Part shown: in pieces, positions 13,385 to 20,396 of the stretch
How positions within the stretch are numbered: the stretch's first letter is position 1
How the letters are laid out: each line of letters begins with the position of its first letter
From: RGIG5579 sp045543495
Lineage (GTDB): Bacteria > Bacillota > Clostridia > Oscillospirales > SIG627
Reading direction: 5' to 3'
NCBI GenBank assembly: GCA_045543495.1
Contig: JAZQMO010000024.1
Location: 1-20,904, forward strand
DNA length: 20,904 nt
The notes under the pieces: generated by a model
What the model was told of the DNA's origin: nothing
Databases searched by the model: none
Seen by the model: only the letters and a program-made list of their open reading frames with translations
Translations under genes and position numbers: made by a program

Positions 13385-14677
13385 TTATGCCTCGATGTAC
13401 GCCTTACCGCCCATATAAGGACGCAGCGCCTCGGGGATCCTCACACGGTAGGCACCGTCCACCATTTCCAGATTGTTCTCCAAAAAGGCAATGAGCATAC
13501 GGGGCGGAGCCACTACGGTGTTATTCAGGGTGTGAGCAAAGTATTTCTTTCCGTCCTCTCCCTTGACACGGATGCCGAGACGGCGCGCCTGTGCATCGCC
13601 CAGATTGGAGCAGGAGCAGACCTCAAAATACTTCTGCAAGCGGGGGCTCCAAGCCTCCACGTCATAGCTCTTCACCTTCAGGTCGGCCAGATCCCCCGAG
13701 CAGCACTCCAACGTGCGAACAGGCACGTCCAGACTGCGGAACAGCTCCACGGAATAGCTCCACATCTTGTGGAACCAATCCATGCTCTCCTCGGGCTTAC
13801 AGATGACCACCATTTCCTGCTTTTCAAACTGATGGATACGGTAGATTCCTCTTTCCTCAATGCCGTGGGCTCCCTTTTCCTTGCGGAAGCAGGGAGAATA
13901 GCTGGTGAGGGTCATGGGAAGATTGGCCTCGGGCGTGAGGGTGCCGATGAATTTACCGATCATGGAGTGCTCACTGGTTCCGATGAGGAACAGATCCTCT
14001 CCCTCGATCTTATACATCATGGCTTCCATTTCCTCAAAGCTCATAACGCCCGTTACCACCTCGGAACGGATCATAAAGGGAGGAATGTAGTAGGTAAAGC
14101 CCTTGTCGATCATAAAATCACGGGCGTATGCGGTCACAGCGCTGTGCAGACGGGCAATATCCCCCATCAAATAATAGAAGCCCTCGCCTGCCACACGGCC
14201 TGCGGCCTCCTTGTCAATGCCCTTAAAGTAGGCCATAATGTCGGTGTGATACGGGATCTCAAAGTCCACGACGGTCTTTTCCCCGAAGCACTCCACCTCC
14301 ACGTTTTCCTCATCGTTTTTACCGATGGGAACGCTGGGGTCAATGATGTTGGGGATCTTCATCATCTTTTCCTTCAGCTGAGCGGAAAGAAGGGTCTCCT
14401 TCTCCTCCAATTCCTTCAGCTCGGCGGCCTGATCGCTGACAAGCTTCTTGGTCTTTTCGGCTTCCTCTCTCTCGCCCTTGGCCATCAGAGCGCCGATCAT
14501 TTTGGAGATCTTATTGCGGTTGGCACGAAGCTCCTCGGCACGCTTCAGAGCGGCCATTTTCTCGTCGTACAGGGCGATGACCTCATCGACCAGAGGAAGC
14601 TTTTCGTCCTTAAATTTCTTTTTGATGTTTTCCTTTACAAGCGCAGGGTTTTCTTTGATAAATTTAATGTCCAGCAT
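13385..14677 (-). CDS. serS: Seryl-tRNA synthetase
   Basis: This 430-residue class II synthetase charges tRNA(Ser). The N-terminal coiled-coil arm (about 35-105, KRAEELRANRNKISKMIGAL onwards) contacts the tRNA long arm. The catalytic domain holds GTSEHSM (233-239), motif 2 CFRKEKGAHGIEERGIYRIH (263-282), EVCSCSNLGDAQARR (352-366) and motif 3 LNNTVVAPPRMLIAFLEN (384-401). The GTSEHSM and motif 3 forms differ from the E. coli type (GTAEVPL) and match the variant I know from Clostridia, which resembles archaeal and eukaryotic enzymes. AAGGAA precedes the ATG. Only 50 bp separate it from parB, too little for a T-box leader. Confidence 0.97.
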   Translation of the reverse strand: MLDIKFIKENPALVKENIKKKFKDEKLPLVDEVIALYDEKMAALKRAEELRANRNKISKMIGALMAKGEREEAEKTKKLVSDQAAELKELEEKETLLSAQLKEKMMKIPNIIDPSVPIGKNDEENVEVECFGEKTVVDFEIPYHTDIMAYFKGIDKEAAGRVAGEGFYYLMGDIARLHSAVTAYARDFMIDKGFTYYIPPFMIRSEVVTGVMSFEEMEAMMYKIEGEDLFLIGTSEHSMIGKFIGTLTPEANLPMTLTSYSPCFRKEKGAHGIEERGIYRIHQFEKQEMVVICKPEESMDWFHKMWSYSVELFRSLDVPVRTLECCSGDLADLKVKSYDVEAWSPRLQKYFEVCSCSNLGDAQARRLGIRVKGEDGKKYFAHTLNNTVVAPPRMLIAFLENNLEMVDGAYRVRIPEALRPYMGGKAYIEA

Positions 14678-14693
14678 TGTTCTTTCCTTACCG

Positions 14694-14723
14694 TTTCTAT
14701 TGAATTTATATTTTTCTTGTCAA
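14694..14723 (-). promoter_or_regulatory. Weak internal promoter candidate before serS
   Basis: A perfect TTGACA (14723-14718) on the minus strand lies 18 bp upstream of TAGAAA (14699-14694), a poor -10. It could give serS and its downstream genes expression independent of parA-parB. Confidence 0.35.
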
Positions 14724-14727
14724 CCGA

Positions 14728-15621
14728 TTACAATTCCAAAAGGAATTCCTCGCCGCAGAGGTTGCCCAGCATTTCCTCCAGATCCTTGGCATCGAAATAC
14801 TCCAAGGTGATCTTTCCTCTGCCGGAGCCGTCATCCTTAATGGAGACCTTTCTCCCCAGGCTTGCGCCCACACGGCTTGCCACCGCCTTCATTTGGGACT
14901 GATACACCTCATTGCGGCTCTTTTCCTTGGGCAGCTTTCGGATCTCGCTGCCGCCCTCCAGAATATTCTTAACGCTCTCCTCCACCTGACGGACGCTCAT
15001 ATCCCGATCCACAATGAGAAGGAGCATATCCTGAATGGTATCGGCGGGCAGAGGCAGAAGGGCTCTTGCGTGGCCTGCGGTGATAATGCCCTGCTTCAAA
15101 AGGCTTTGGGCCGCCACGGGAAGCTTTAAGAGGCGCAGAGAATTTGCCACGGCGGCACGGCTCTTACCGATCTGCTTGGCGGCCTGCTCCTGTGTCAGAT
15201 TGTATTTGTGCATCAGGGCGGCGTAGCCGTTGGCCTCGTCAATGGGGTTCAGATCCTCTCGCTGCAGGTTTTCAATGAGGGCGGCCTCCTGTGCCTTTTT
15301 CTCATCAAAATCCTTCACGATGACGGGCAGCTCCGTCAGCCCCACCATTTTGGAGGCACGGTATCTTCTTTCTCCCGCTATGATCTGATAGCCGGCACCG
15401 AATTTCCGCACCAAAAGGGGCTGGATCACGCCGTGTACCCGAATGGAATCGGCCAATTCCTGCAAGGTTTCATCGTGAAAGACCTTGCGGTGCTGATCCT
15501 CATCGGGATAGACCTTGTCAATGGGTGCCGTAATGACCATTTCTCCGTCCTGCGGGAGAAGGGGCTCCTCGGGGGCACGAAATAGGTTATCAAGACCCTT
15601 GCCCAACACCTGTTTTGCCAT
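14728..15621 (-). CDS. parB: Chromosome partitioning protein ParB (Spo0J)
   Basis: This 297-residue CTP-dependent clamp loads at parS and spreads along DNA to recruit SMC and partner with ParA. The N-terminus MAKQVLGKGLDNLF is the ParA-stimulating peptide. The CTPase core shows HGVIQPLLVRK, GERRYR (83-88) and ENLQRE (117-122). The helix-turn-helix LTQEQAAKQIGKSRAAVANS (142-161) keeps the KSR of parS-binding proteins, and the C-terminal dimer domain follows. I start at the ATG at 15621, with GAGG 6 nt upstream, one base after the parA stop. Longer frames lie inside parA. The parS targets are at 16467-16528. Confidence 0.96.
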   Translation of the reverse strand: MAKQVLGKGLDNLFRAPEEPLLPQDGEMVITAPIDKVYPDEDQHRKVFHDETLQELADSIRVHGVIQPLLVRKFGAGYQIIAGERRYRASKMVGLTELPVIVKDFDEKKAQEAALIENLQREDLNPIDEANGYAALMHKYNLTQEQAAKQIGKSRAAVANSLRLLKLPVAAQSLLKQGIITAGHARALLPLPADTIQDMLLLIVDRDMSVRQVEESVKNILEGGSEIRKLPKEKSRNEVYQSQMKAVASRVGASLGRKVSIKDDGSGRGKITLEYFDAKDLEEMLGNLCGEEFLLEL

Positions 15622-15622
15622 A

Positions 15623-16381
15623 TTATCCTCTTTTCTCCAATTCACGGGCAATCTCCAGATAGCTCTGAGCACCCTTGGAATTCTTGTCGTAATACAAAGC
15701 GGGCTTGCCGTGGCTCGGCGCCTCGGACAGGCGCACGTTTCTCGGCACCGTGGTACGGAAAATGCGATCGGGGAAATACTTGCGGATCTCCGATGCCACC
15801 GCAAGGGACAGGTTCAATCTGCCGTCGTACATGGTCAGGATCACACCGGAAAGCTCCAAGGCAGGGTTATAGAGCTTTTTTACCAAATTGACCGTATACA
15901 TCAGCTGACTGAGGCCCTCCAAGGCGAAAAACTCGCACTGCATGGGAACGATGACCCCCTGTGCGGCACAGAGGCCGTTCAAGGTGAGAAGCCCGAGGCT
16001 CGGGGGACAATCCATCACAATATAATCATAGCCCGAAACGGAGGCAAGTGCGTTTCTCAACACGCTTTCCCGACCGTTCACGGCAGAAAGGCCGATCTCC
16101 GCACCCGCCAGATTCATGGTAGCCGGGAGACACCACAGGCCTTGGTACGGGGTCTTTACCGTACATTCCTCCACTGTTTTGCCTTCCAGAAGCACCTCGT
16201 AGGTGGAAAGGGACACCTTGTCCTTATCCACGCCCACGCCGCTGGTGCAGTTTCCTTGGGGATCGAGATCCACAAGAAGCACCTTTTTCCCCATAAAACC
16301 GAGGGATGCGGCCACATTGATGGCGCTTGTGGTCTTGCCCACGCCGCCCTTCTGGTTGGCAAATGCCAAAATTTTGGTCAT
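15623..16381 (-). CDS. parA: Chromosome partitioning ATPase ParA (Soj)
   Basis: The 252-residue protein is a deviant Walker-type ATPase that binds DNA non-specifically when ATP-bound and drives origin segregation; in Bacillus it also controls DnaA. The deviant Walker A KGGVGKTT is at 11-18, the switch region VDLDPQGNCTSG at 37-48, and Walker B as IVMDCPPSLG. The C-terminal VPRNVRLSEAPSHGKP is typical of chromosomal ParA. It has no N-terminal HTH, as in Soj. The first gene of the seven-gene run, it is preceded by a TTGACA-17-TATAAT promoter and, further up, two parS sites. The Shine-Dalgarno is modest (AAGG close to the ATG). Confidence 0.97.
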   Translation of the reverse strand: MTKILAFANQKGGVGKTTSAINVAASLGFMGKKVLLVDLDPQGNCTSGVGVDKDKVSLSTYEVLLEGKTVEECTVKTPYQGLWCLPATMNLAGAEIGLSAVNGRESVLRNALASVSGYDYIVMDCPPSLGLLTLNGLCAAQGVIVPMQCEFFALEGLSQLMYTVNLVKKLYNPALELSGVILTMYDGRLNLSLAVASEIRKYFPDRIFRTTVPRNVRLSEAPSHGKPALYYDKNSKGAQSYLEIARELEKRG

Positions 16382-16416
16382 AAGCCTTATTCTACTCCAT
16401 TTTTCTTTGTTCCTTT

Positions 16417-16445
16417 ATTATACTCTCCCCGAGAGTGTTTGTCAA
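16417..16445 (-). promoter_or_regulatory. Consensus sigma-A promoter of the parA operon, with an inverted repeat in the spacer
   Basis: A perfect TTGACA (16445-16440), a 17-nt spacer and a perfect TATAAT (16422-16417) lie on the minus strand. The spacer holds ACTCTC-CCC-GAGAGT (16422-16436), an inverted repeat where a regulator could bind. parS site 1 lies 22 bp upstream of the -35, so spreading ParB could repress it. Confidence 0.92.
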
Positions 16446-16466
16446 TTCCGAAGCCTACTTTTTCAA

Positions 16467-16482
16467 TGTTTCACGTGAAACA
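16467..16482. other. parS site 1
   Basis: TGTTTCACGTGAAACA is a perfect 16-bp parS palindrome, the binding site of ParB, inside a 20-bp palindrome (16465-16484). Confidence 0.95.
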
Positions 16483-16504
16483 TTTTTGAAAAACGAAAAA
16501 AGAA

Positions 16505-16536
16505 GATCGGAATGTTTCACGTGAAACATTCCGATC
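16505..16536 (-). terminator. Terminator of the noc-like gene built around parS site 2
   Basis: A perfect 32-bp palindrome starts 3 bp after the noc-like stop and is followed on the minus strand by TTCTTTTTTC. It therefore has the form of an intrinsic terminator, and its centre is a perfect parS. Confidence 0.85.
16513..16528. other. parS site 2
   Basis: TGTTTCACGTGAAACA is identical to site 1, 46 bp away from it, and centred in the 32-bp palindrome at 16505-16536. Confidence 0.95.
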
Positions 16537-16539
16537 CCA

Positions 16540-17355
16540 TCAAAGCTTGGGGATGCGAATGGAATAGGATATGTAGCTTTCCTCCTCGCACTTTTCTGCC
16601 ACAAGATCCACCCCCGCCTCCCGAATGGTGCAAATGGCTCGGTCTACGGAGTTGACAAAAAGGCGCACATCCTTCACCACAATGCGGCGCATCGGCTTTC
16701 TCTCCCGCTCCTCCTGGCGCCTGGTATATTCCTCGGGGTGGGTCAGAAGCCGATCGAGAAACTCCTCCGTTTCCCGCAGTCCCAATTCCCGCTCCGTGAC
16801 GAATTTGATCGCAAAGAGTCGAAGGGAGGGATCCGCCACCCGCAGAAAGGCTCGGGCCTGCTTTTCCGTAAGATCGCCCTGGGTGATGAGGCTTCGCTCC
16901 TCCCGCCCCAAGCGCAGAAGCCGCAGGCGGGCAGCCACGGCACTTGTGGGTCTGCCGAAGGATGCGGCCACATCCTCTCCCGAAAGGTTAAAGTTTTTCA
17001 TCAGACGGTCAAAGCCCTCGCCCTCCTCAAAGAGATCCGCCTCCTTGCGGCAGAGGTTCTCTGCCAAAGTCCATTCCGCTCCCGCCTTGGGGCCAAGCTT
17101 TACCAAGCGGCAGGGCACCCGCTCCATTCCGATGAGCCTTGCGGCACGCAGTCTGCGCTCGCCCACTACAAGCTCATATTCCCCCGCCACTTGGCGCACC
17201 GTCAGGGGAGAGATCATTCCGTAGCGAAGCAGGCTTTTTCCAAGCTCCGCCAATTCCTCCCGATCAAAGCTTTGCCGCATCTGATAGGGATTGGGATGGA
17301 TCTGATCGGCAGGCAGGTATTGTATTTTTTCCGTTTGTTTTCCTCGTTTCCACAT
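16540..17355 (-). CDS. noc: ParB paralogue, Noc-like nucleoid occlusion protein
   Basis: The 271-residue protein is a second ParB/Noc-family CTPase clamp, with GERRLR (65-70), AENLCRKE (98-105) and a helix-turn-helix LSGEDVAASFGRPTSAVAAR (124-143). In Bacillus and relatives a noc gene sits directly upstream of soj-spo0J, as here. The recognition helix differs from ParB (GRPTSAVAAR versus GKSRAAVANS): the parS-type Arg is replaced by Thr, and two later positions are basic, as in Noc. It therefore probably binds a different site. The N-terminal MWKRGKQ could act as a short basic or amphipathic membrane-targeting sequence, but it is much shorter than Bacillus Noc's. AAGGAG lies 9 nt before the ATG. 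The gene has its own parS-containing terminator. Confidence 0.85.
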   Translation of the reverse strand: MWKRGKQTEKIQYLPADQIHPNPYQMRQSFDREELAELGKSLLRYGMISPLTVRQVAGEYELVVGERRLRAARLIGMERVPCRLVKLGPKAGAEWTLAENLCRKEADLFEEGEGFDRLMKNFNLSGEDVAASFGRPTSAVAARLRLLRLGREERSLITQGDLTEKQARAFLRVADPSLRLFAIKFVTERELGLRETEEFLDRLLTHPEEYTRRQEERERKPMRRIVVKDVRLFVNSVDRAICTIREAGVDLVAEKCEEESYISYSIRIPKL

Positions 17356-17501
17356 ATTGTAACACTCCTTTTTGCCATTTTACTCCGTTTCAAGAAAAAA
17401 TCCTGCCGAAGGGTGGGGATGGATTTGATCGCCTTTTGTTGAATTTTGTTTTTACTTGACAAGAAAAACAGAAGAAGGAAAAAGGAAAAAAAGAAATGTC
17501 A

Positions 17502-17530
17502 TTGACCGACAGGGGAATTTGTGTTACAAT
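17502..17530 (+). promoter_or_regulatory. Sigma-A promoter of dnaD-dnaI
   Basis: TTGACC (17502-17507), a 17-nt spacer and TACAAT (17525-17530) precede the ATG at 17568. A DnaA-box-like TTATCCACT lies in the leader at 17543-17551. Confidence 0.88.
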
Positions 17531-17567
17531 TAGTTTGAGATTTTATCCACTGAAATTTGGAGTAAGT

Positions 17568-18557
17568 ATGAAATATAGATTGTCGCAAGCCTGGCCGGAT
17601 TCTGCCTTGATCCTGCCGGTGCAGGTTTTGGAAAAAATGGATCAGGCGGGGGAAGGGGAATTGAAGCTCCTTCTGTCTGCCGTGGGAGTTCTGCGCTATG
17701 GGCCTGTGGAGGAGGAGGAATTGATCCTCACCTTATCCCAAGGCTATGAGAGAGAGCAGGTGATCGGCGCCCTTGCCTTTTGGCGTGGCTGCGGAGTTTT
17801 GAAATTGACCGAGGGAAAGCGGGGCCGCACCCGCAAGGCTCTGCCCCCCGAGGAGGAAAAGCGGGAGGAAGAAAAGCCCGAGGAAAAAGAAACGGCGAGA
17901 AAGGTCATTGATGCCGACGAAGCACCCTTTTATTCTGCCAAGGAGCTTGCCGATGCCGCCGAGGCGGTGCCCGATTTTAAGAATTTGGTCTCCTTTGCCG
18001 AGGGGAGATTGGAAAAGGTAATGAATACCGGCGAGCTGGGAAGGCTTTGGTCCTTTCTGGATTATTTGAAAATGCCCTTGGATGTGGTGATGCTTGTCAT
18101 TGAGGACTGCGTTTCCCGAGAGAAGCGAAGCCTGAGGTATATTACCAAAATGCTCACCTCCTTTCAGGATGAGGGCATTGATACCTACGAAAAGGCCGAG
18201 GCTTATTTTGCCGCCCGTCAGGAAAAGGCGCTTTACGAGAAAAAGATCCGCCGCCTGTTCGGGCTCGGGGATCGAAAGCTGACGAGTGCCGAGGATGCCA
18301 TTTTGGAGACCTGGCGCAAGAAGTTTGCCTTCGGAGACGAGATGCTGGATGCCGCCTATGAAAAAACCGTGGCGGCTGCGAAAAATCCTTCCATTAAATA
18401 TATGAATAAGATTTTGGAGAATTGGTTTGCCGATGGGATCCAAACCGTGGAGGATATCGGCAAGAGCCAAAATCCCGAAAGCGGGAAAGCGCCCAAGAGC
18501 TATGATCTGGACAGCTTCTTTGAGCAGGCGGTTTCCAAGGGAAGAAAAAATCTGTAA
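17568..18557 (+). CDS. dnaD: DnaD-domain primosome protein
   Basis: The 329-residue protein resembles DnaD/DnaB primosome proteins of Bacillota, which remodel origin DNA and help load the replicative helicase. After an N-terminal winged-helix-like part (about 1-85), a Glu/Lys-rich linker (PPEEEKREEEKPEEKE) leads to two DnaD-type C-terminal domains. The first is about 138-215 (LVSFAEGRLEKVMNTGELGR...SLRYITKMLTSFQDEGIDTYEKA) and the second about 230-310 (GDRKLTSAEDAILETWRKKF...PSIKYMNKILENWFADGIQT). The two-domain layout is nearer DnaB(Bs) or fused DnaD proteins than short DnaD. I start at 17568: GGAG lies 5 nt upstream and the promoter precedes it. It is followed at 9 bp by the dnaI-like loader. 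Confidence 0.9.
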   Translation: MKYRLSQAWPDSALILPVQVLEKMDQAGEGELKLLLSAVGVLRYGPVEEEELILTLSQGYEREQVIGALAFWRGCGVLKLTEGKRGRTRKALPPEEEKREEEKPEEKETARKVIDADEAPFYSAKELADAAEAVPDFKNLVSFAEGRLEKVMNTGELGRLWSFLDYLKMPLDVVMLVIEDCVSREKRSLRYITKMLTSFQDEGIDTYEKAEAYFAARQEKALYEKKIRRLFGLGDRKLTSAEDAILETWRKKFAFGDEMLDAAYEKTVAAAKNPSIKYMNKILENWFADGIQTVEDIGKSQNPESGKAPKSYDLDSFFEQAVSKGRKNL

Positions 18558-18566
18558 GGAGAGGCT

Positions 18567-19553
18567 ATGTTTCAGAGAGAAATTGTAGAAGAGGTGACCC
18601 GTGCCTTTGATCAGCGCCGCCAAAATGAAGAAGCGGCCGCCGTGGCACGGAGAATTCAGGCGGAGGAAAAAAATCCCGAATTGTTCCGTCTGGGCACCGC
18701 CATGCGCTCCATTCCCCTTCGCACGCTAAATGAGAGCATGAAGGGTGGGGAGGATCTGAAAATAAGACTCTCCCGCCTTCAGGAGGAAAGCCGCCTTTTG
18801 CAGGAGGAATACGGCAGGGAGCTTGAGAAAATGGGCCTCGGGCGGGATCACACCGTGCCTCATAGAGCCTGCAAGGTCTGCTCCGATTCCGGCTGGGTGG
18901 ATGGGAAAATGTGCCGCTGTCTGCGCTCGGCCATTGTGAAGGAAGGCTACCGTGCCTCGGGTATGGGAAAGCTTCTTGCCAAGCAGCGTTTTGATAATTT
19001 TGATCTAAGCTTCTATTCCACCGCCCTTTTGCCCGATTCCCGCTACTCCCCGAGAGATGTGATGGAGAGCATTTTGGAGGAAATGAAGGCCTATGCCGAC
19101 TCCTTCACCACATCCTCTCCCTCCCTTCTTTTCATTGGGGGAACGGGCCTTGGCAAGACCCATCTTTCCAGCGCCATTGCGGGGAAGGTGATCGAAAAGG
19201 GTTTTGATGTGGTCTATGAATCCGCTCCCAATGTGGCCCTTCTGTTTGAGAAGGATCGCTTCGGCAAGGAGGAGGGGACAGGCGAGAGGATCGCGAGGCT
19301 GATGGAGGCAGAGCTTCTCATTCTGGATGATCTGGGAACCGAGCCCGGCTCCCAAACGGGAAGCAGTGCCCTGTATCAGCTGATCAATCACCGTGCCGCC
19401 GTGGCAGAGCTGCCCACCATCATCAGCACCAATCTTTCTTACCGTCAATTGGAAAAGCGCTACGATACCGCCACCCTCTCCCGCCTCTTGGGGGAATTTG
19501 AGGTAAAGCTCTTCCAAGGGGAAGATGTCCGTATGGCAAAATTGGGCAGATAA
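18567..19553 (+). CDS. dnaI: Helicase loader, DnaI/DnaC-type AAA+ ATPase
   Basis: The 328-residue protein loads the replicative helicase. An N-terminal helical part (about 1-95) is followed by a zinc-binding cluster (C102, C105, C116, C118: ACKVCSDSG...GKMCRC), as in DnaI. The C-terminal AAA+ domain has Walker A GGTGLGKT (191-198), Walker B LLILDDLG (250-257), sensor 1 ISTNL (286-290) and a likely Arg finger near DTATLSRLLGE. AAGGAG lies 6 nt before the ATG. It is co-transcribed with the DnaD-domain gene and ends at a strong terminator. Confidence 0.95.
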   Translation: MFQREIVEEVTRAFDQRRQNEEAAAVARRIQAEEKNPELFRLGTAMRSIPLRTLNESMKGGEDLKIRLSRLQEESRLLQEEYGRELEKMGLGRDHTVPHRACKVCSDSGWVDGKMCRCLRSAIVKEGYRASGMGKLLAKQRFDNFDLSFYSTALLPDSRYSPRDVMESILEEMKAYADSFTTSSPSLLFIGGTGLGKTHLSSAIAGKVIEKGFDVVYESAPNVALLFEKDRFGKEEGTGERIARLMEAELLILDDLGTEPGSQTGSSALYQLINHRAAVAELPTIISTNLSYRQLEKRYDTATLSRLLGEFEVKLFQGEDVRMAKLGR

Positions 19554-19583
19554 AAGCTGCGCACCAAAAATCGTTTGAACCAC

Positions 19584-19622
19584 AAAAAAGCAACGAGAAA
19601 TTTTATTTCCCGTTGCTTTTTT
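19584..19622 (+). terminator. Intrinsic terminator of dnaD-dnaI
   Basis: Stem arms AGCAACG/CGTTGCT extended by GAAAT/ATTTC with one mismatch close on a 3-nt loop and end in TTTTTT. An A-run on the other side makes it potentially bidirectional. Confidence 0.9.
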
Positions 19623-19671
19623 CTTTTAGTGGCTTTAGCCAGTTGAGGACGGAACGTCCGAAACAAAGAAC

Positions 19672-19688
19672 CACCCGCTATGCGGGTG
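19672..19688 (+). repeat. IS200 left-end subterminal hairpin
   Basis: A 7-bp stem CACCCGC/GCGGGTG with a 3-nt loop. Its ACCCG core is shared with the right-end hairpin. Confidence 0.75.
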
Positions 19689-19708
19689 CGCGTCGGAGGT
19701 TATACCAA

Positions 19709-19773
19709 AAAATTCTCCCCCCGTGGTACAATAAGGTTGTTCAAGTCTTAGAGTACAACGAAAGGAGAATTTT
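19709..19773 (+). promoter_or_regulatory. tnpA promoter and RBS-sequestering leader
   Basis: A TGG-TACAAT extended -10 (19724-19732) precedes AAAGGAG 7 nt before the tnpA ATG. AAAATTCTCC at 19709-19718 is perfectly complementary to GGAGAATTTT at 19764-19773, which includes the ribosome binding site; GTTGT/ACAAC pairs inside the loop. Only transcripts that start upstream of the -10 would contain both arms. Confidence 0.6.
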
Positions 19774-20229
19774 ATGGCAAATCGCACAAACAGTTTAGCA
19801 CATACAAAATGGTTATGCAAGTACCATATCGTAATTGTTCCGAAATACCGAAGAAAAGTAATATATTACGAGTACCGAAAAGACCTACAAGAAATTATTA
19901 GGACATTGTGCAGGTACAAGCAGGTAGAAATCATAGAAGGGCATATGATGCCGGACCACGTACATCTGCTGTTAAGCATCCCACCAAGGATCAGTGTATC
20001 GAGCTTTATGGGATACTTAAAGGGAAAAAGTGCGTTAATGATGTTTGACCGACATGCGAATTTGAAGTACAAGTTTGGCAATCGGCACTTTTGGGCAGAA
20101 GGATATTATGTAACAACGGTCGGCTTGAACGAAGCAACGATAAAGAAATATATCCAAGACCAAGAGAAAGCAGATATATCTTTAGATAAGTTAAGCGTAA
20201 GAGAATACGAAGATCCCTTTGCCAAATAA
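19774..20229 (+). CDS. tnpA: IS200/IS605-family transposase TnpA (Y1, HUH)
   Basis: The 151-residue enzyme is a standard IS200 TnpA: the HUH pair is in PDHVHLLL (H62, H64) and the catalytic Tyr is Y126 in TIKKYIQDQ. CKYHIVIVPKYRRKV near the N-terminus, SSFMGYLKGKSALM (76-89) and FWAEGYYVTTVG (106-117) are family landmarks. It forms dimers that excise and insert single-stranded element circles at replication forks. The gene looks intact, at full family length, so the element may be active. AAAGGAG precedes the ATG at 7 nt. Its AT-rich sequence differs from dnaD-dnaI, as expected of a mobile gene. Confidence 0.97.
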   Translation: MANRTNSLAHTKWLCKYHIVIVPKYRRKVIYYEYRKDLQEIIRTLCRYKQVEIIEGHMMPDHVHLLLSIPPRISVSSFMGYLKGKSALMMFDRHANLKYKFGNRHFWAEGYYVTTVGLNEATIKKYIQDQEKADISLDKLSVREYEDPFAK

Positions 20230-20335
20230 ACCCCTTTAGGGGTGGCCAAAGTGGCAAAGACTCTAAGGCTTGAACAAAGAGAAAGCCCGCGCCTTTAGAC
20301 GCGGGTCAGTCCTATGGGCTTTTAGCCCTTGTGCA

Positions 20336-20358
20336 AACCACCCGTTTGACGGGTGGTT
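20336..20358 (+). repeat. IS200 right-end subterminal hairpin
   Basis: A perfect 10-bp stem AACCACCCGT/ACGGGTGGTT with a TTG loop, 14 bp before the next REP-like palindrome. Confidence 0.8.
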
Positions 20359-20371
20359 ATGATTGTGCAAC

Positions 20372-20396
20372 GGACCGTCGGGACGCCGGTCCCTAC
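20372..20396 (-). repeat. REP-like palindrome 6 (CTAC foot on + strand)
   Basis: GGACCG/CGGTCC arms enclose TCGGGACGC and are followed by CCTAC and AAAT. Relative to the copies near the RAYT, one stem pair changes from G:C to A:T on both sides. Confidence 0.8.

Larger units (their letters stand above)
19631..20358 (+). mobile_element. IS200/IS605-family insertion sequence, tnpA only
   Basis: A TnpA gene lies between subterminal hairpins. On the left are GGCT/AGCC (19631-19640), GGACG/CGTCC (19647-19659) and CACCCGC/GCGGGTG (19672-19688). On the right are CCCGCG/CGCGGG (20286-20305), GGGCT/AGCCC (20316-20328) and a 10-bp stem AACCACCCGT/ACGGGTGGTT (20336-20358). Such imperfect palindromes, not inverted repeats, mark IS200-type ends, where TnpA cuts single strands. 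No tnpB is present. The exact cleavage points cannot be read, so the limits given are those of the outer hairpins. The element lies just after the dnaI terminator, where insertion is harmless. Confidence 0.8.

Noticed and set aside
14678..14727. T-box leader before serS
   Set aside because: Only 50 bp separate parB and serS, far too short for a T-box, and no specifier or antiterminator elements are visible.
13100..14902. Plus-strand open frame of 600 codons
   Set aside because: It is antisense to serS and its neighbours, has no RBS-supported start and no recognisable domain.
17356..17567. Chromosome origin between the noc-like gene and dnaD
   Set aside because: Although parS and divergent replication genes are near, only one imperfect DnaA box is seen, with no box cluster and no dnaA or dnaN gene in the window.
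20230..20358. Omega-RNA-like guide at the IS right end
   Set aside because: Several hairpins occur there, but no tnpB or remnant is present. Subterminal hairpins of an IS200-type end explain them.
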